In this document: in pieces, positions 1-7,386 of the stretch
Layout: the number at the start of each line of letters is the position of its first letter
Position numbering within the stretch: the first letter of the stretch is position 1
Origin: a virus
Direction: 5' to 3' (one strand)
IMG/VR virus record: IMGVR_UViG_3300042935_000423
Span: 1-38,449 of that record
DNA: 38,449 nt
Translations under genes and position numbers: made by a program
The notes under the pieces: model-generated
What the model was told of the DNA's origin: nothing
Database searches by the model: none
What the model saw: only the letters and a program-made list of their open reading frames with translations

Positions 1-653
1 TGTAAATCAAAGTACTGAGGTTTAACTTCTAATGTATATGCGCCTTCTTGATCATAAGGAATGTTATACTGTCTTTCGCATACGGTACTAGAAGATATAG
101 TATGGGTAAATCCAGCTTGCTTGTAAGAAGCTAGACCTTCTTCTAATATCTCAGCTTGCGTTTTACGTATAGCAAATTCCGTGTGAGATATTGGTTGCTC
201 GAATGTAGCGTAACGTTTTTGCGCGTACTGTTGATACTCATCTTTCCACGTAGGCATCATGAAATTGATTTGAGGCATTAATACCGAAACCATACCTAAA
301 GTTTTTAAGTAAGCAATAGTCTTGGTATCGTCGTACTCTACTTCTTTAGAATAGAAACTTAATTTTGCTTTAGCAGCTTCGTTGTATCGAGAGTAATAGT
401 ATATGGTAATAGCATTGTGATGCCACATATCTTTTACGTCTTCTTCAGATGAAAATATCTGCAACTGTTCACCACCACTTTGTATCTTGATTCTATAAGT
501 TTCACCAGTAAATTTGTAAAACCATTCAACGATACTTGCTTCTAACGTAGCAATTTCTTTAGCGAAGACATTGTCATAGTAATACTTAGACGCTTCTTTT
601 TGAGATTCCAATTGTGACTGTAACGCGGTCAACGTAGTTTGTAGTGTATTCAT
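1..653 (-). CDS. Hypothetical protein, 3' end outside window
   Basis: An open frame starts at ATG 651-653 (MNTLQTTLTALQ...) and stays open to base 1, giving at least 217 residues with no stop. The N-terminal 30 residues are Gln/Glu-rich and probably helical. The rest is mixed, with many Tyr, Lys and Glu, and no signal peptide or membrane helix is visible. I do not recognise a family. It is the first gene after a gene-free leader carrying the repeated 15-bp motif, so it may begin a transcription unit. The A/T-rich leader has no Shine-Dalgarno site. Confidence 0.8.
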   Translation of the reverse strand, partial: MNTLQTTLTALQSQLESQKEASKYYYDNVFAKEIATLEASIVEWFYKFTGETYRIKIQSGGEQLQIFSSEEDVKDMWHHNAITIYYYSRYNEAAKAKLSFYSKEVEYDDTKTIAYLKTLGMVSVLMPQINFMMPTWKDEYQQYAQKRYATFEQPISHTEFAIRKTQAEILEEGLASYKQAGFTHTISSSTVCERQYNIPYDQEGAYTLEVKPQYFDL

Positions 654-779
654 AACTTTTATTTAATATTAAAAAATTTATATATATGATGCCTTATTTG
701 GCAGCAACAGGGTAAAAGTACTGCTATCCTCCGAAACAAAAAAATTATTTATCAAGTATTCTAAAAATTCTTCATAGAG

Positions 780-794
780 AACCAACGCGTTATG
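780..794 (+). repeat. 15-bp intergenic motif, copy 1
   Basis: Reads AACCAACGCGTTATG. It is preceded by TTCATAGAGA, which resembles the flank of copy 3 (TTCATAGAT). It forms an imperfect inverted pair with copy 2: 13 of 15 positions can pair, counting one G-U, around a 19-base loop. The consensus across six copies is AAYCAAYSMGTTATR. Confidence 0.75.
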
Positions 795-813
795 GATATT
801 CTTTTTTAACATG

Positions 814-828
814 CATAACTGATTGGTT
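814..828 (-). repeat. 15-bp intergenic motif, copy 2
   Basis: Minus-strand AACCAATCAGTTATG, identical to copies 3 and 5. The neighbouring bases 795-813 (GGATATTCTTTTTTA...) are shared with the region beside copy 6, so the repeated unit there is about 36 bp and not just 15. Confidence 0.75.
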
Positions 829-895
829 TCCAATGGGATACCAGTACGTCATTAGAGCTCATTTGGGAAGCTTTACCCAATATGGCTGTAATATA

Positions 896-1093
896 TTAAG
901 TCTTAGGAATTGAGTCCAATGGTGAGGACTTGGGCAATTGAATTTTGTGATCTTTTTTACTTTCCGGTACCAAATGTGTGCAACCTAGGCACGGTTTTCC
1001 GAATAATTCTACGTGGTAAAAGCAACCAATTTGATCTGAGCTACAAGGTGAGATGGATACCTTATGCTTCTTTTTGAAAAAAAACTGTTTCAT
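896..1093 (-). CDS. Small Cys-containing hypothetical protein
   Basis: A 65-residue protein with a Lys/Phe-rich N-terminus followed by CSSDQIGC and CLGC, with a nearby His. This spacing would suit a small zinc-binding knuckle. It starts 17 bases after the stop of the upstream gene, consistent with an operon, and ends in TAA. No family recognised. Two close CxxC-like pairs in a short protein support it being real, but random coding is possible. Confidence 0.55.
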   Translation of the reverse strand: MKQFFFKKKHKVSISPCSSDQIGCFYHVELFGKPCLGCTHLVPESKKDHKIQLPKSSPLDSIPKT

Positions 1094-1110
1094 AACCTTT
1101 AGATGGGGGT

Positions 1111-1422
1111 TTATGTGTATTTTGAGATGAGAGTGTCTATTATTTGTTTTTCGTTTTCGTTAAATACCTTTTTGTTTTGCACTGACTTTACGAATTGTAT
1201 GTGCTTTTCTACCACCTCTCTCTTCATAGCAAAAAGTCCAGTGGACTTGCTATTCTCTAAACATCTTTTATATTCTTCTGATAGTGCCTCTTTTAGGAGG
1301 TATATTTTAGTACCGTAATCTTGGTGTAATGTTTCTTTACGTTTTTTAAATGATTCGGCCAACTCTAAAGCTTTAATTAATTTGTCTCCTGCTTTTGCTA
1401 GTGCCGATCTTTTAAAATCCAT
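1111..1422 (-). CDS. Helical coiled-coil hypothetical protein
   Basis: A 103-residue protein of almost entirely charged helix-forming residues (Lys, Glu, Leu), probably coiled coil, with no membrane segment. Its ATG overlaps the TAA of the upstream membrane-protein gene (TAATG), so the two are probably translationally coupled. I do not recognise a family. An accessory role beside the putative holin is a guess from position only. Confidence 0.75.
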   Translation of the reverse strand: MDFKRSALAKAGDKLIKALELAESFKKRKETLHQDYGTKIYLLKEALSEEYKRCLENSKSTGLFAMKREVVEKHIQFVKSVQNKKVFNENEKQIIDTLISKYT

Positions 1423-1715
1423 TACTCTCTGTTTTTAACCATGTACTTATATATAGTCTTCTGAAGTTCTTGTAGTGCTGCTGTGTTCTCTCTTATCAAG
1501 GTATCCAGTCGATCTCTTTCTTCTACTAGTATCTTCATCATCTGCTCTTGCAGTTTATCTACCTTCTGCTCAAGTGCTTCGTTCTTTTCTACCAATCTTA
1601 GGTACTGTTGCCACGCAAAGTAACCCAATAAAAAAGCTAATACACCCAATATGCCGTATTGCATGAATGCTGTACCTATACTCGAGCTATCAACCGTTGC
1701 CTGTAAAATCGTCAT
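1422..1715 (-). CDS. One-helix membrane protein with coiled coil; holin-like candidate
   Basis: A 97-residue protein. A short polar N-terminus is followed by one strong membrane helix at about residues 20-37 (YGILGVLAFLLGYFAW), then a long Glu/Lys/Leu coiled coil to the end. This layout (short outside, one helix, charged coiled tail) is seen in BhlA/UviB-type holins and in phage inner-membrane accessory proteins. No endolysin is visible next to it, so a lysis role is inference. It overlaps the following gene by one base. Confidence 0.7.
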   Translation of the reverse strand: MTILQATVDSSSIGTAFMQYGILGVLAFLLGYFAWQQYLRLVEKNEALEQKVDKLQEQMMKILVEERDRLDTLIRENTAALQELQKTIYKYMVKNRE

Positions 1716-1719
1716 TATC

Positions 1720-1935
1720 TTAGTTTAAATTTGAATACTTCCTACACAACAGCTCTTCCCAATTCTCAGCTAAAACTTTAATTTGTCTTGCAGATGGTTT
1801 GATCTGGCCAGTATCTATTAAAGAAACCATCGTTTCAACCCATACTTCTCGACTATTTACATGTAGATATTCATGTATCTCGGTTGGGATCTGTATCTCT
1901 TCCGCTATTTTATCTAGTGTGTCGTGAATTAGCAT
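1720..1935 (-). CDS. Hypothetical protein, 71 aa
   Basis: A short soluble, acidic and helical protein (MLIHDTLDKIAEEIQIP...). It starts 23 bases after the stop of the HExxH-protein gene and ends four bases before the start of the membrane-protein gene. No signal peptide, cysteine motif or recognised domain. Position in a tight operon is the main support. Confidence 0.65.
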   Translation of the reverse strand: MLIHDTLDKIAEEIQIPTEIHEYLHVNSREVWVETMVSLIDTGQIKPSARQIKVLAENWEELLCRKYSNLN

Positions 1936-1958
1936 ATCCTGAACATAAATATTTAAGG

Positions 1959-2354
1959 TTAACCAATGTTGTATTCTTTTTTAAGAAACCTGAGACATTT
2001 TTTATAGTCTCTTCTCTCTATCCGTATTGCGTCCTTCTCTAATGGATTCTGGTGATGCGATAAGTATTTTGCGAGGATAGCATATTCGTGCATAGAATGT
2101 TTAACATAGTGAGTATACTCGTGTATGATTGTTTTAACAAGCTCTTCTAAACTATGGTGAATTTCCCTATTAACAAATATAGTTTGATCTATCTCGTCGT
2201 AGTATCCGTAGTCGTCACCTGAAAGATAATCTGGCTTCCTAAATTCTAGGGCCGGATATGCACCATTAATTTTAGACCTACCGTAGGTAAAGTAACACCA
2301 ATCCAATATCTTCTGTGCTGTGGATCTTGTTACCCAATTTTTTTCTTTGCTCAT
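1959..2354 (-). CDS. Zincin-like protein with HEYTH motif
   Basis: A 131-residue protein with IIHEYTHYVKH at about residues 87-97. HExxH is the zinc-binding and catalytic motif of zincin metallopeptidases. The context (about 85 residues, then the HExxH helix, then a short basic tail) resembles SprT-like or minimal M48-like proteins. No secretion signal, so it would act in the cytoplasm. The third zinc ligand cannot be assigned. Its ATG overlaps the TGA of the tiny upstream ORF. One of three HExxH proteins within 4.3 kb. Confidence 0.75.
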   Translation of the reverse strand: MSKEKNWVTRSTAQKILDWCYFTYGRSKINGAYPALEFRKPDYLSGDDYGYYDEIDQTIFVNREIHHSLEELVKTIIHEYTHYVKHSMHEYAILAKYLSHHQNPLEKDAIRIERRDYKKCLRFLKKEYNIG

Positions 2355-2473
2355 AAACCCAATGCTTTTCTTTCTGTTTTAGTTAAATTTGCTATGGCTT
2401 CTTTCTTGGCCTTTTCGTACTTCTTAAGTCTCTGTTTCTCTTTATCTTTATTTTTGATTGATGTATTTTTCAT
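2351..2473 (-). CDS. Small Lys-rich protein, 40 aa
   Basis: A 40-codon frame starting MKNTSIKNKD and ending KALGL-TGA. Nearly half the residues are Lys, Arg or Glu, so it should be one charged helix. The stop overlaps the next ATG as ATGA, typical of coupled phage genes. Its start lies 26 bases inside the end of the upstream gene. It fills what would otherwise be a gap. No function recognised. Confidence 0.5.
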   Translation of the reverse strand: MKNTSIKNKDKEKQRLKKYEKAKKEAIANLTKTERKALGL

Positions 2474-3134
2474 ATATGACTTTATACTTCTTTGATAGTT
2501 TTTCTAATTTGGTTTCCGGTATCTTGAAATTGAATTCAAAGTAATCTGAATCGATACATGTATATGCTTGAACTTCGTCGTAGAACACCTGCTCAGTGTA
2601 TCCCATATCTGTTAAGTTCTTACACATTCTTTTGTATATCGTAGGATCTATTTGTTTGGTAATGGCATCCACTTCTTTCTTATACTTATTATCTATATGA
2701 TAGTAAGCATGGCACAACTCATGTTGAAACGTACTTGATACTGTATCTGATACTCCAATGATATAAGCCTTAGTTTTAGGACTGTATCTTAGATTTATAG
2801 TCTCTCGTATCTCGTCTAATATCTTCATCATAACTCCATCGTATGCACTGTAGTATACAAATTTACCACTCATTTTATCGTAACACTTCTCAGCAACTTT
2901 AAGTGGGAAATTAAAACCTACCCAATCTGAAGCGTAACTAAATTTATCTCCATTCTTTCTACTGTACCACTCTATATAGTCCCATATACAGAATGTCTTG
3001 CCTCTAAATTTAGGATTGGGAGATTCGTAATACTCTTGTACTCGTAAGAATAACATTGCTCTGTGGTATCTGTCTGGTACTATCACTGCAAATACCTTTG
3101 GTTTTATTTCTACTATCGTGTATTGTATTTTCAT
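2448..3134 (-). CDS. Zincin-like protein with HELCH motif
   Basis: A 228-residue protein with FQHELCHAYYHID at about 137-149, a zincin HExxH helix with an extra downstream His. A later acidic stretch (YDEVQAY) could give a third ligand (E or D), as in gluzincins. No signal peptide, so it is probably cytoplasmic. Family not recognised, and not obviously homologous to the other two HExxH proteins outside the motif. It begins five bases downstream of the preceding gene. Confidence 0.75.
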   Translation of the reverse strand: MKIQYTIVEIKPKVFAVIVPDRYHRAMLFLRVQEYYESPNPKFRGKTFCIWDYIEWYSRKNGDKFSYASDWVGFNFPLKVAEKCYDKMSGKFVYYSAYDGVMMKILDEIRETINLRYSPKTKAYIIGVSDTVSSTFQHELCHAYYHIDNKYKKEVDAITKQIDPTIYKRMCKNLTDMGYTEQVFYDEVQAYTCIDSDYFEFNFKIPETKLEKLSKKYKVIYEKYINQK

Positions 3135-3139
3135 AGTCT

Positions 3140-3382
3140 TTATTTTAAAAGTTCGTCTAAATCTATATTATAGTTACTCATAATTTCTTGCAATTCGTCT
3201 CTAACCTCTTGTAAGGCATCAACGATATCTTCGCTTACGGCATCTGGAGCATATTTGGTTTTGGCTCTTAGAAGTTGCTCTATATCCCATAAGGCGAGAG
3301 CCATGTCTTTTGCTTTTACGCAGCGCATATGTGATGCTTCGTCAAATGCGTCTTCTAAATTAAATTCTAATACAGCTTTCAT
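3140..3382 (-). CDS. Conserved-type small phage protein, 80 aa
   Basis: An acidic helical protein starting MKAVLEFNLEDAFDEASHMRC, followed by ALALWDIEQLLRAKTKY. Small proteins of the pattern 'LEFNLP...D...W.LD..LR...KY' are widespread in phages, usually near nucleic-acid genes, with no established function. It lies one base after the RNA-ligase stop, so it is probably co-expressed with it. Confidence 0.8.
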   Translation of the reverse strand: MKAVLEFNLEDAFDEASHMRCVKAKDMALALWDIEQLLRAKTKYAPDAVSEDIVDALQEVRDELQEIMSNYNIDLDELLK

Positions 3383-3383
3383 A

Positions 3384-4499
3384 TTAATTTTTTTTAATGT
3401 TAAATAATTCTGGTCTTCTTTGTTTTAGTTTATACATCTCATCGTCTTGCCATACTGGTTTCTGATATTTGGGTTTGATTATCTTCCATACCATGTGATC
3501 GTATTCTCTGCCATCCCACATTGCAAATAGTATGGACTTATGCTGTTTATCTACATACTTGTCCAAATGAAGAGCGAAGTCTTTTTTGCTAGGTTCTGGG
3601 TCCACATCGTTGTACTTACCGTATCTGAAATAATCGTGTATCTTACCGCAGTGTTCTCCTACTGAAAATTTGGCGTAGCTTAAGTTCATAACCCAATTTC
3701 TGACCCATTTGTCAAATTCGTCAGGCACTTTTTCTAGGTATTTCTCTATATCTTCGCCGTTCTTTAATATCTCCCATATATCTACGTTAGAAAGTCCAGT
3801 CAATATTCTATGTAGTCTCACGTACTCCTCTCCTTTGATCTTCATCCTGGTTCCATCGTTAAATCTTACAACGAATCCTTCTTGATTGTTTTTAATCATG
3901 GACTTAAGTTGCTTATAATCTTTTATACCATCATATTGATATACTACATCGAAGTTGTCTTTATAGTAAGGAACTTGTACACTTGCTTCTATACCATCTG
4001 GTGAACAATCAATACAAGCAAGCAATACTAATTTTTCTAAACTTCCGTAGTTACACACAATCCTATTTTCTGGGTATATTATCTCGAATAGATATGTATA
4101 ACCTGGGGATAATAATTCTGAGTTGTATTTGTTTAGCATTTCTCTACCCTTTATTGCCTGATCAGAAACAAAAGATCCTTTGGAAGCTAAGTGCCATTCT
4201 CCATTGTAGTAGAATACAATACCCAAAGATCCGTCCATCTTCTCGTACACATGAAACTCTTCGTTAGGTATCTCTTTCATTTCCTCCATATTGAAGAACT
4301 TAGGAAATGATTTGGCTATCACATTACCTTCGTTGTCCAATATTGTGCCTCTCATGTTCAAAGTAATATCGTCCCATCTCCCTTCGTATTGACACGTACG
4401 CGAGTAGTTATAGATAGACAGCGGTAAAGTAGGGTGATCCTGTTTTACCACATATCCTCGTTCTATGTAGTTGTTTAATATGTCTAAATCGTATTTCAT
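3384..4499 (-). CDS. RNA ligase, T4 Rnl1-like
   Basis: A 371-residue ATP-dependent ligase-fold protein. Motif I is YEKMDGSLG with the predicted adenylated lysine at K87. EGFVVRF fits motif IV, and MKIKGEEYVRLHR fits motif V and its lysines. Length and motif spacing match T4 RNA ligase 1, which seals 5'-phosphate and 3'-OH RNA ends, classically in tRNAs cut by host anticodon nucleases. It overlaps by one base the kinase gene that would make the 5'-phosphate, and a phosphoesterase follows: a coherent RNA-repair cassette. Substrate specificity is inferred. Confidence 0.9.
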   Translation of the reverse strand: MKYDLDILNNYIERGYVVKQDHPTLPLSIYNYSRTCQYEGRWDDITLNMRGTILDNEGNVIAKSFPKFFNMEEMKEIPNEEFHVYEKMDGSLGIVFYYNGEWHLASKGSFVSDQAIKGREMLNKYNSELLSPGYTYLFEIIYPENRIVCNYGSLEKLVLLACIDCSPDGIEASVQVPYYKDNFDVVYQYDGIKDYKQLKSMIKNNQEGFVVRFNDGTRMKIKGEEYVRLHRILTGLSNVDIWEILKNGEDIEKYLEKVPDEFDKWVRNWVMNLSYAKFSVGEHCGKIHDYFRYGKYNDVDPEPSKKDFALHLDKYVDKQHKSILFAMWDGREYDHMVWKIIKPKYQKPVWQDDEMYKLKQRRPELFNIKKN

Positions 4500-4909
4500 T
4501 ATAATTTAATATTAAAGCGTGATTTCATTTGTTCTATTTTTTCATCAGGTACTCCGTGTACGTTTTTACCTCCATGCCTATTCTCTATAATAAAGCTAAA
4601 CACTTTATATCCGTATTGCTCTGCTAGTTTAAAGTACGGCTCCATCTCCCATTCTTGTGTGAATGTATTCGATACTACAATTTCTGGATAGTATTGAGGA
4701 TTCGCTATGTTATCTTTCATTCTTATTTCTACTTCATTTCTGCACCACTCGTGTGCTTGTCTTAATTTACTAGCATCGAAGTTGTAATTGCCTTCTTTAT
4801 CGTAGAAGAACTTATCAGCTTCGCATATTGCGTAATCGTTCCACACATGATGAGCGAATGTAGATTTGCCTGAGCCAGGAATTCCTCGTATTAGGTATAA
4901 CTCTTTCAT
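4499..4909 (-). CDS. P-loop polynucleotide kinase-like protein
   Basis: A 136-residue kinase domain with Walker A GIPGSGKST at residues 9-17 and an early Asp (EADKF) where the T4 polynucleotide kinase family has its general base. It corresponds to the 5'-kinase half of T4 Pnk (AAA_33 type). The C-terminal 3'-phosphatase half is absent, and the next gene, a metallophosphoesterase, could supply that activity. TAATG overlap with the RNA-ligase gene supports a shared role in RNA-end healing. Confidence 0.88.
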   Translation of the reverse strand: MKELYLIRGIPGSGKSTFAHHVWNDYAICEADKFFYDKEGNYNFDASKLRQAHEWCRNEVEIRMKDNIANPQYYPEIVVSNTFTQEWEMEPYFKLAEQYGYKVFSFIIENRHGGKNVHGVPDEKIEQMKSRFNIKL

Positions 4910-4914
4910 ATTTT

Positions 4915-5571
4915 TTATTTTGAATAATTTTCAGTTTTTTCGTGATGGTCAAATTTGAATAATGATTTGATTGGTTGTTTATTCATTAAGCTTAGCACTT
5001 CTGACATATCTATTGGATATAAATTGTTACCATCCACTCCCGCATCCATCATTTTGCCAGGTCCTATGCGTTGATTTGCAGGGAAGTGGACGTGACCGTG
5101 TAAATGGATTGTTCCTCTGGCCATGTTATTCCAACTAGCAATAGGATAGTGCATACACATAAACAACTGATCACCCATTAGTGGAGTACCAACGTTGTAC
5201 TTTACATGAAGGTACAAGTAGTCGTGCACAGAACTGAATAAAGATTGTACGTTCTCTTTATTCTTTTGAATGTGGTCATCATGATTGCCTAATACTAAAT
5301 GAATAGTCTTGCACACAATTCTATCTCTAAATTCCTTGATGCTATCGAATCCACCGAATGACCAATCTCCTAAGTGAATTAGTATGTCGTCTTGCTTAAC
5401 CACTTCGTTTATATTATCTACTAAAGTAGCGTTCATTCTTTCTAAACTCTTGAACTCCCTTATTGTAGTAGGATCAGTCCACTTAGTGGTAGCCGAACAT
5501 ATATTAGCGTGATTATAATGCGTGTCACTCGTAAAAAATAACCGCTGTCCTTTTTCTAATGTTATCTTCAT
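4915..5571 (-). CDS. Calcineurin-like metallophosphoesterase
   Basis: A 218-residue protein with the full binuclear metal signature in order: D16-x-H18 (TSDTHYNH), GDW near residue 68, GNHDDH near 96, a lone His (MHYPIASW) near 141, and GHVHFP near 159. Family members cleave phosphomonoesters, phosphodiesters or 2',3'-cyclic phosphates. Beside a 5' kinase and an RNA ligase, the likely job is removing a 3'-phosphate or cyclic phosphate from broken RNA. That substrate is an inference from neighbours. Confidence 0.9.
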   Translation of the reverse strand: MKITLEKGQRLFFTSDTHYNHANICSATTKWTDPTTIREFKSLERMNATLVDNINEVVKQDDILIHLGDWSFGGFDSIKEFRDRIVCKTIHLVLGNHDDHIQKNKENVQSLFSSVHDYLYLHVKYNVGTPLMGDQLFMCMHYPIASWNNMARGTIHLHGHVHFPANQRIGPGKMMDAGVDGNNLYPIDMSEVLSLMNKQPIKSLFKFDHHEKTENYSK

Positions 5572-5574
5572 ATC

Positions 5575-6180
5575 TTATATGTTTTCTTGTTCAAATAGTT
5601 TTTCAAATCTCTTCGGTAACTTATCGTATTTGCCTCTAAAATTACTAGGCATCGCTGCGATAATATTTTTGTTCCTATATGGTGGATTATCAGAACTCGA
5701 CCATCTTCTTGTTTTCCTCATCCAATGATGAAAGTATAAATAAGCATTCGCCTTTTTGATATACTTTTCTTTGTCAATACTTAAGTTATATTTCTCAATC
5801 AACTTAGCAGATCTTTTCTCGTTATCTAATTCTAATTCTACAACTCCTTGAATTGCTGATTCAATTATGTGAGATGGAAGATCCGATCCTGTTATCCATG
5901 CATCCACCAATAATAGATACTTATTTGCTTTTACATATACTGGTACTTTGTCTATCCATTGAGTGAGGTGACTGTATTCGTGGACCAATATCTCAAACGA
6001 ATCTTTCTGCTTCATCGCCACTTGTAATGTTCTGCTATCGTCATCGAAATATCCTGTGCACCTAATAGACGGAATTGGCTTTAAATAGTTAACGTCTTTA
6101 AGCTTACACGATATCTTGTGCTTCTTACAATCATTTTTTACTAACTCAATAAACATCTTATCGTTCTTGCTTAATTTCAT
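5575..6180 (-). CDS. Zincin-like protein with HEYSH motif
   Basis: A 201-residue protein with ILVHEYSHLTQWID at about 64-77, an HExxH helix. Further on there are conserved-looking Asp and Glu residues and a basic C-terminal half with YFHHWMRKTRRWSSSDNP. No signal peptide. Size and arrangement resemble phage-encoded predicted metallopeptidases of unknown function. It is spaced three bases from the phosphoesterase, so in the same operon. Confidence 0.75.
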   Translation of the reverse strand: MKLSKNDKMFIELVKNDCKKHKISCKLKDVNYLKPIPSIRCTGYFDDDSRTLQVAMKQKDSFEILVHEYSHLTQWIDKVPVYVKANKYLLLVDAWITGSDLPSHIIESAIQGVVELELDNEKRSAKLIEKYNLSIDKEKYIKKANAYLYFHHWMRKTRRWSSSDNPPYRNKNIIAAMPSNFRGKYDKLPKRFEKLFEQENI

Positions 6181-6183
6181 ATC

Positions 6184-6381
6184 TTATAAATTAAAGTTTA
6201 GTTTAGAATAAAGTTTAGTGTTGTATTGCATTTGTAGATCATAGGCTTGTATCTTAGCCGTTCTGTCTTCAAACGATTGCGATACATTTAATTCCCTCAT
6301 CCACGCTTGGAATTCTGGATTTGCCATTGTGTTTTCTCTTTCTTGTATTAACTCTATTTCTTTTTCTATGTCTTGTACCAT
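6184..6381 (-). CDS. Hypothetical protein, 65 aa
   Basis: A small, helical, Gln/Glu-rich soluble protein (MVQDIEKEIELIQERENTMANPEF). It fits with three-base spacing on both sides between its neighbours and ends in TAA. No recognised family or motif. Confidence 0.7.
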   Translation of the reverse strand: MVQDIEKEIELIQERENTMANPEFQAWMRELNVSQSFEDRTAKIQAYDLQMQYNTKLYSKLNFNL

Positions 6382-6384
6382 AAC

Positions 6385-6603
6385 TTATAAGTTGTATTTT
6401 TGATTATATAATTTGTTTACTTCTTCTAAGAACTCTGACATTTTATCGTTAGAATAGAAACAGTCTTTGTCTGTTCCTCTTATCTCATTTGCGATATCAG
6501 GTTCTATGTCGTGTATAAAATTGAATGCGTGTTGACCCAATCTTAATTCGTCTGGTTTTTTGCTTTGCATAAAATCCAGTAATATTTGGTTAAATGTTTT
6601 CAT
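6385..6603 (-). CDS. Hypothetical protein, 72 aa
   Basis: I place the start at MKTFNQILL (6601-6603), which directly follows the upstream stop at 6605-6607. A longer frame from 6630 would overlap that gene by 26 bases. The product is acidic and helical, with no cysteines, membrane helix or recognised domain. Confidence 0.7.
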   Translation of the reverse strand: MKTFNQILLDFMQSKKPDELRLGQHAFNFIHDIEPDIANEIRGTDKDCFYSNDKMSEFLEEVNKLYNQKYNL

Positions 6604-6604
6604 A

Positions 6605-6871
6605 TTATTCTGCGTATTCTTGTATGTCATAGTAATGATCAGCTTGATAAGGCAATACGCTAATTACGTTCTTAGCATCCCACATTTGTTTAACGCATTT
6701 CTGGAATTCTTCAAATGAGTGGTACGGCGCATCTATTCTAGATCCATCGTCGTAGGTTACTTCTACTCTAGCGATCTTATAATTCTCTATGTATCCACCG
6801 AAGCGGGCATTTTCGTATTGATCGTCTGTTCTAAAAGTAAATTCAATTCCTGTTAAGTTGTCTATATACAT
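6605..6871 (-). CDS. Hypothetical protein, 88 aa
   Basis: A soluble acidic protein with a beta-rich first half (GIEFTFRTDDQYENARFGGY) and a helical end ('YHSFEEFQKCVKQM'). No catalytic motif visible. It belongs to the run of short genes 6184-8992 and ends in TAA. Confidence 0.7.
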   Translation of the reverse strand: MYIDNLTGIEFTFRTDDQYENARFGGYIENYKIARVEVTYDDGSRIDAPYHSFEEFQKCVKQMWDAKNVISVLPYQADHYYDIQEYAE

Positions 6872-6888
6872 AAGTTTCTTTTTAGTTA

Positions 6889-7164
6889 TTAATAGCAGTA
6901 TGGTCCTATCATTGTCAAAGGTACATCGTATCTACCAAATCCGTCTATTTCGTGTACAGTAGCTTTAGTCAATCTGATATCTTTTATGATGAACACTTTA
7001 CCGCTTGTCTTCTTGTGTTCTACTATAACCTTATCTCCGATACTGAAAGCTTTACGCTTTTCTTTTGAATCGATTTTCTTCTTTGATTTAATAGTATCTA
7101 CTACCATTCTATTTAACTTTGATAATTCTAATAAAGTCAATTTGTTTAATTGTGACTGAGTCAT
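6889..7164 (-). CDS. Small protein with KOW/SH3-like beta-barrel
   Basis: A 91-residue protein. A basic helical N-terminus (residues 1-40) leads into FSIGDKVIVEHKKTSGKVF and VHEIDGFGRYDVP, a GDKV-type small beta-barrel pattern seen in KOW or SH3-like nucleic-acid- or ribosome-binding domains. A role in transcription or translation would be a guess. It is in the small-gene run, with 14 bases to the upstream stop. Confidence 0.7.
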   Translation of the reverse strand: MTQSQLNKLTLLELSKLNRMVVDTIKSKKKIDSKEKRKAFSIGDKVIVEHKKTSGKVFIIKDIRLTKATVHEIDGFGRYDVPLTMIGPYCY

Positions 7165-7178
7165 GTTTTATATTTTTA

Positions 7179-7379
7179 TTAATTAAAGTAATAAGATTCC
7201 TGTTCCCATCTGCCATTAACATTTGTTTCTACTACGTAGTCTCCATTGTATGGTCTATTCTCTCGTAGTACTAACCAAATTCTATGAGTGTCGGTTTTGA
7301 TCTTTAACTCATCACCGTCCCATGCTTGCTCGATTGTATCCATACTGTTTAATTCAGCTTTAGTGTATTCGTGTAACAT
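7179..7379 (-). CDS. Hypothetical protein, 66 aa
   Basis: I chose MLHEYTKAELNSM (ATG 7377-7379) because the longer frame would overlap the end of the upstream gene. The product is acidic and Trp-rich near the end (two W in about 30 residues) and is predicted soluble. No family recognised. Confidence 0.65.
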   Translation of the reverse strand: MLHEYTKAELNSMDTIEQAWDGDELKIKTDTHRIWLVLRENRPYNGDYVVETNVNGRWEQESYYFN

Positions 7380-7386
7380 AATTAAA

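Larger units (their letters stand above)
654..895. other. Gene-free leader with paired 15-bp motif and small hairpins
   Basis: No convincing ORF is present. The stretch holds two inverted copies of the 15-bp motif (780-794 and 814-828). On the minus strand it also has a short hairpin TGCC-AAATAA-GGCA and an upstream hairpin TTGGG-TAAAGCTT-CCCAA near 870-890. It lies between the stop of the 896-1093 gene and the start of the 651-653 ATG, so it should hold the promoter or leader of the leftmost gene. I see no clear Bacteroidota -7/-33 promoter. Confidence 0.5.
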
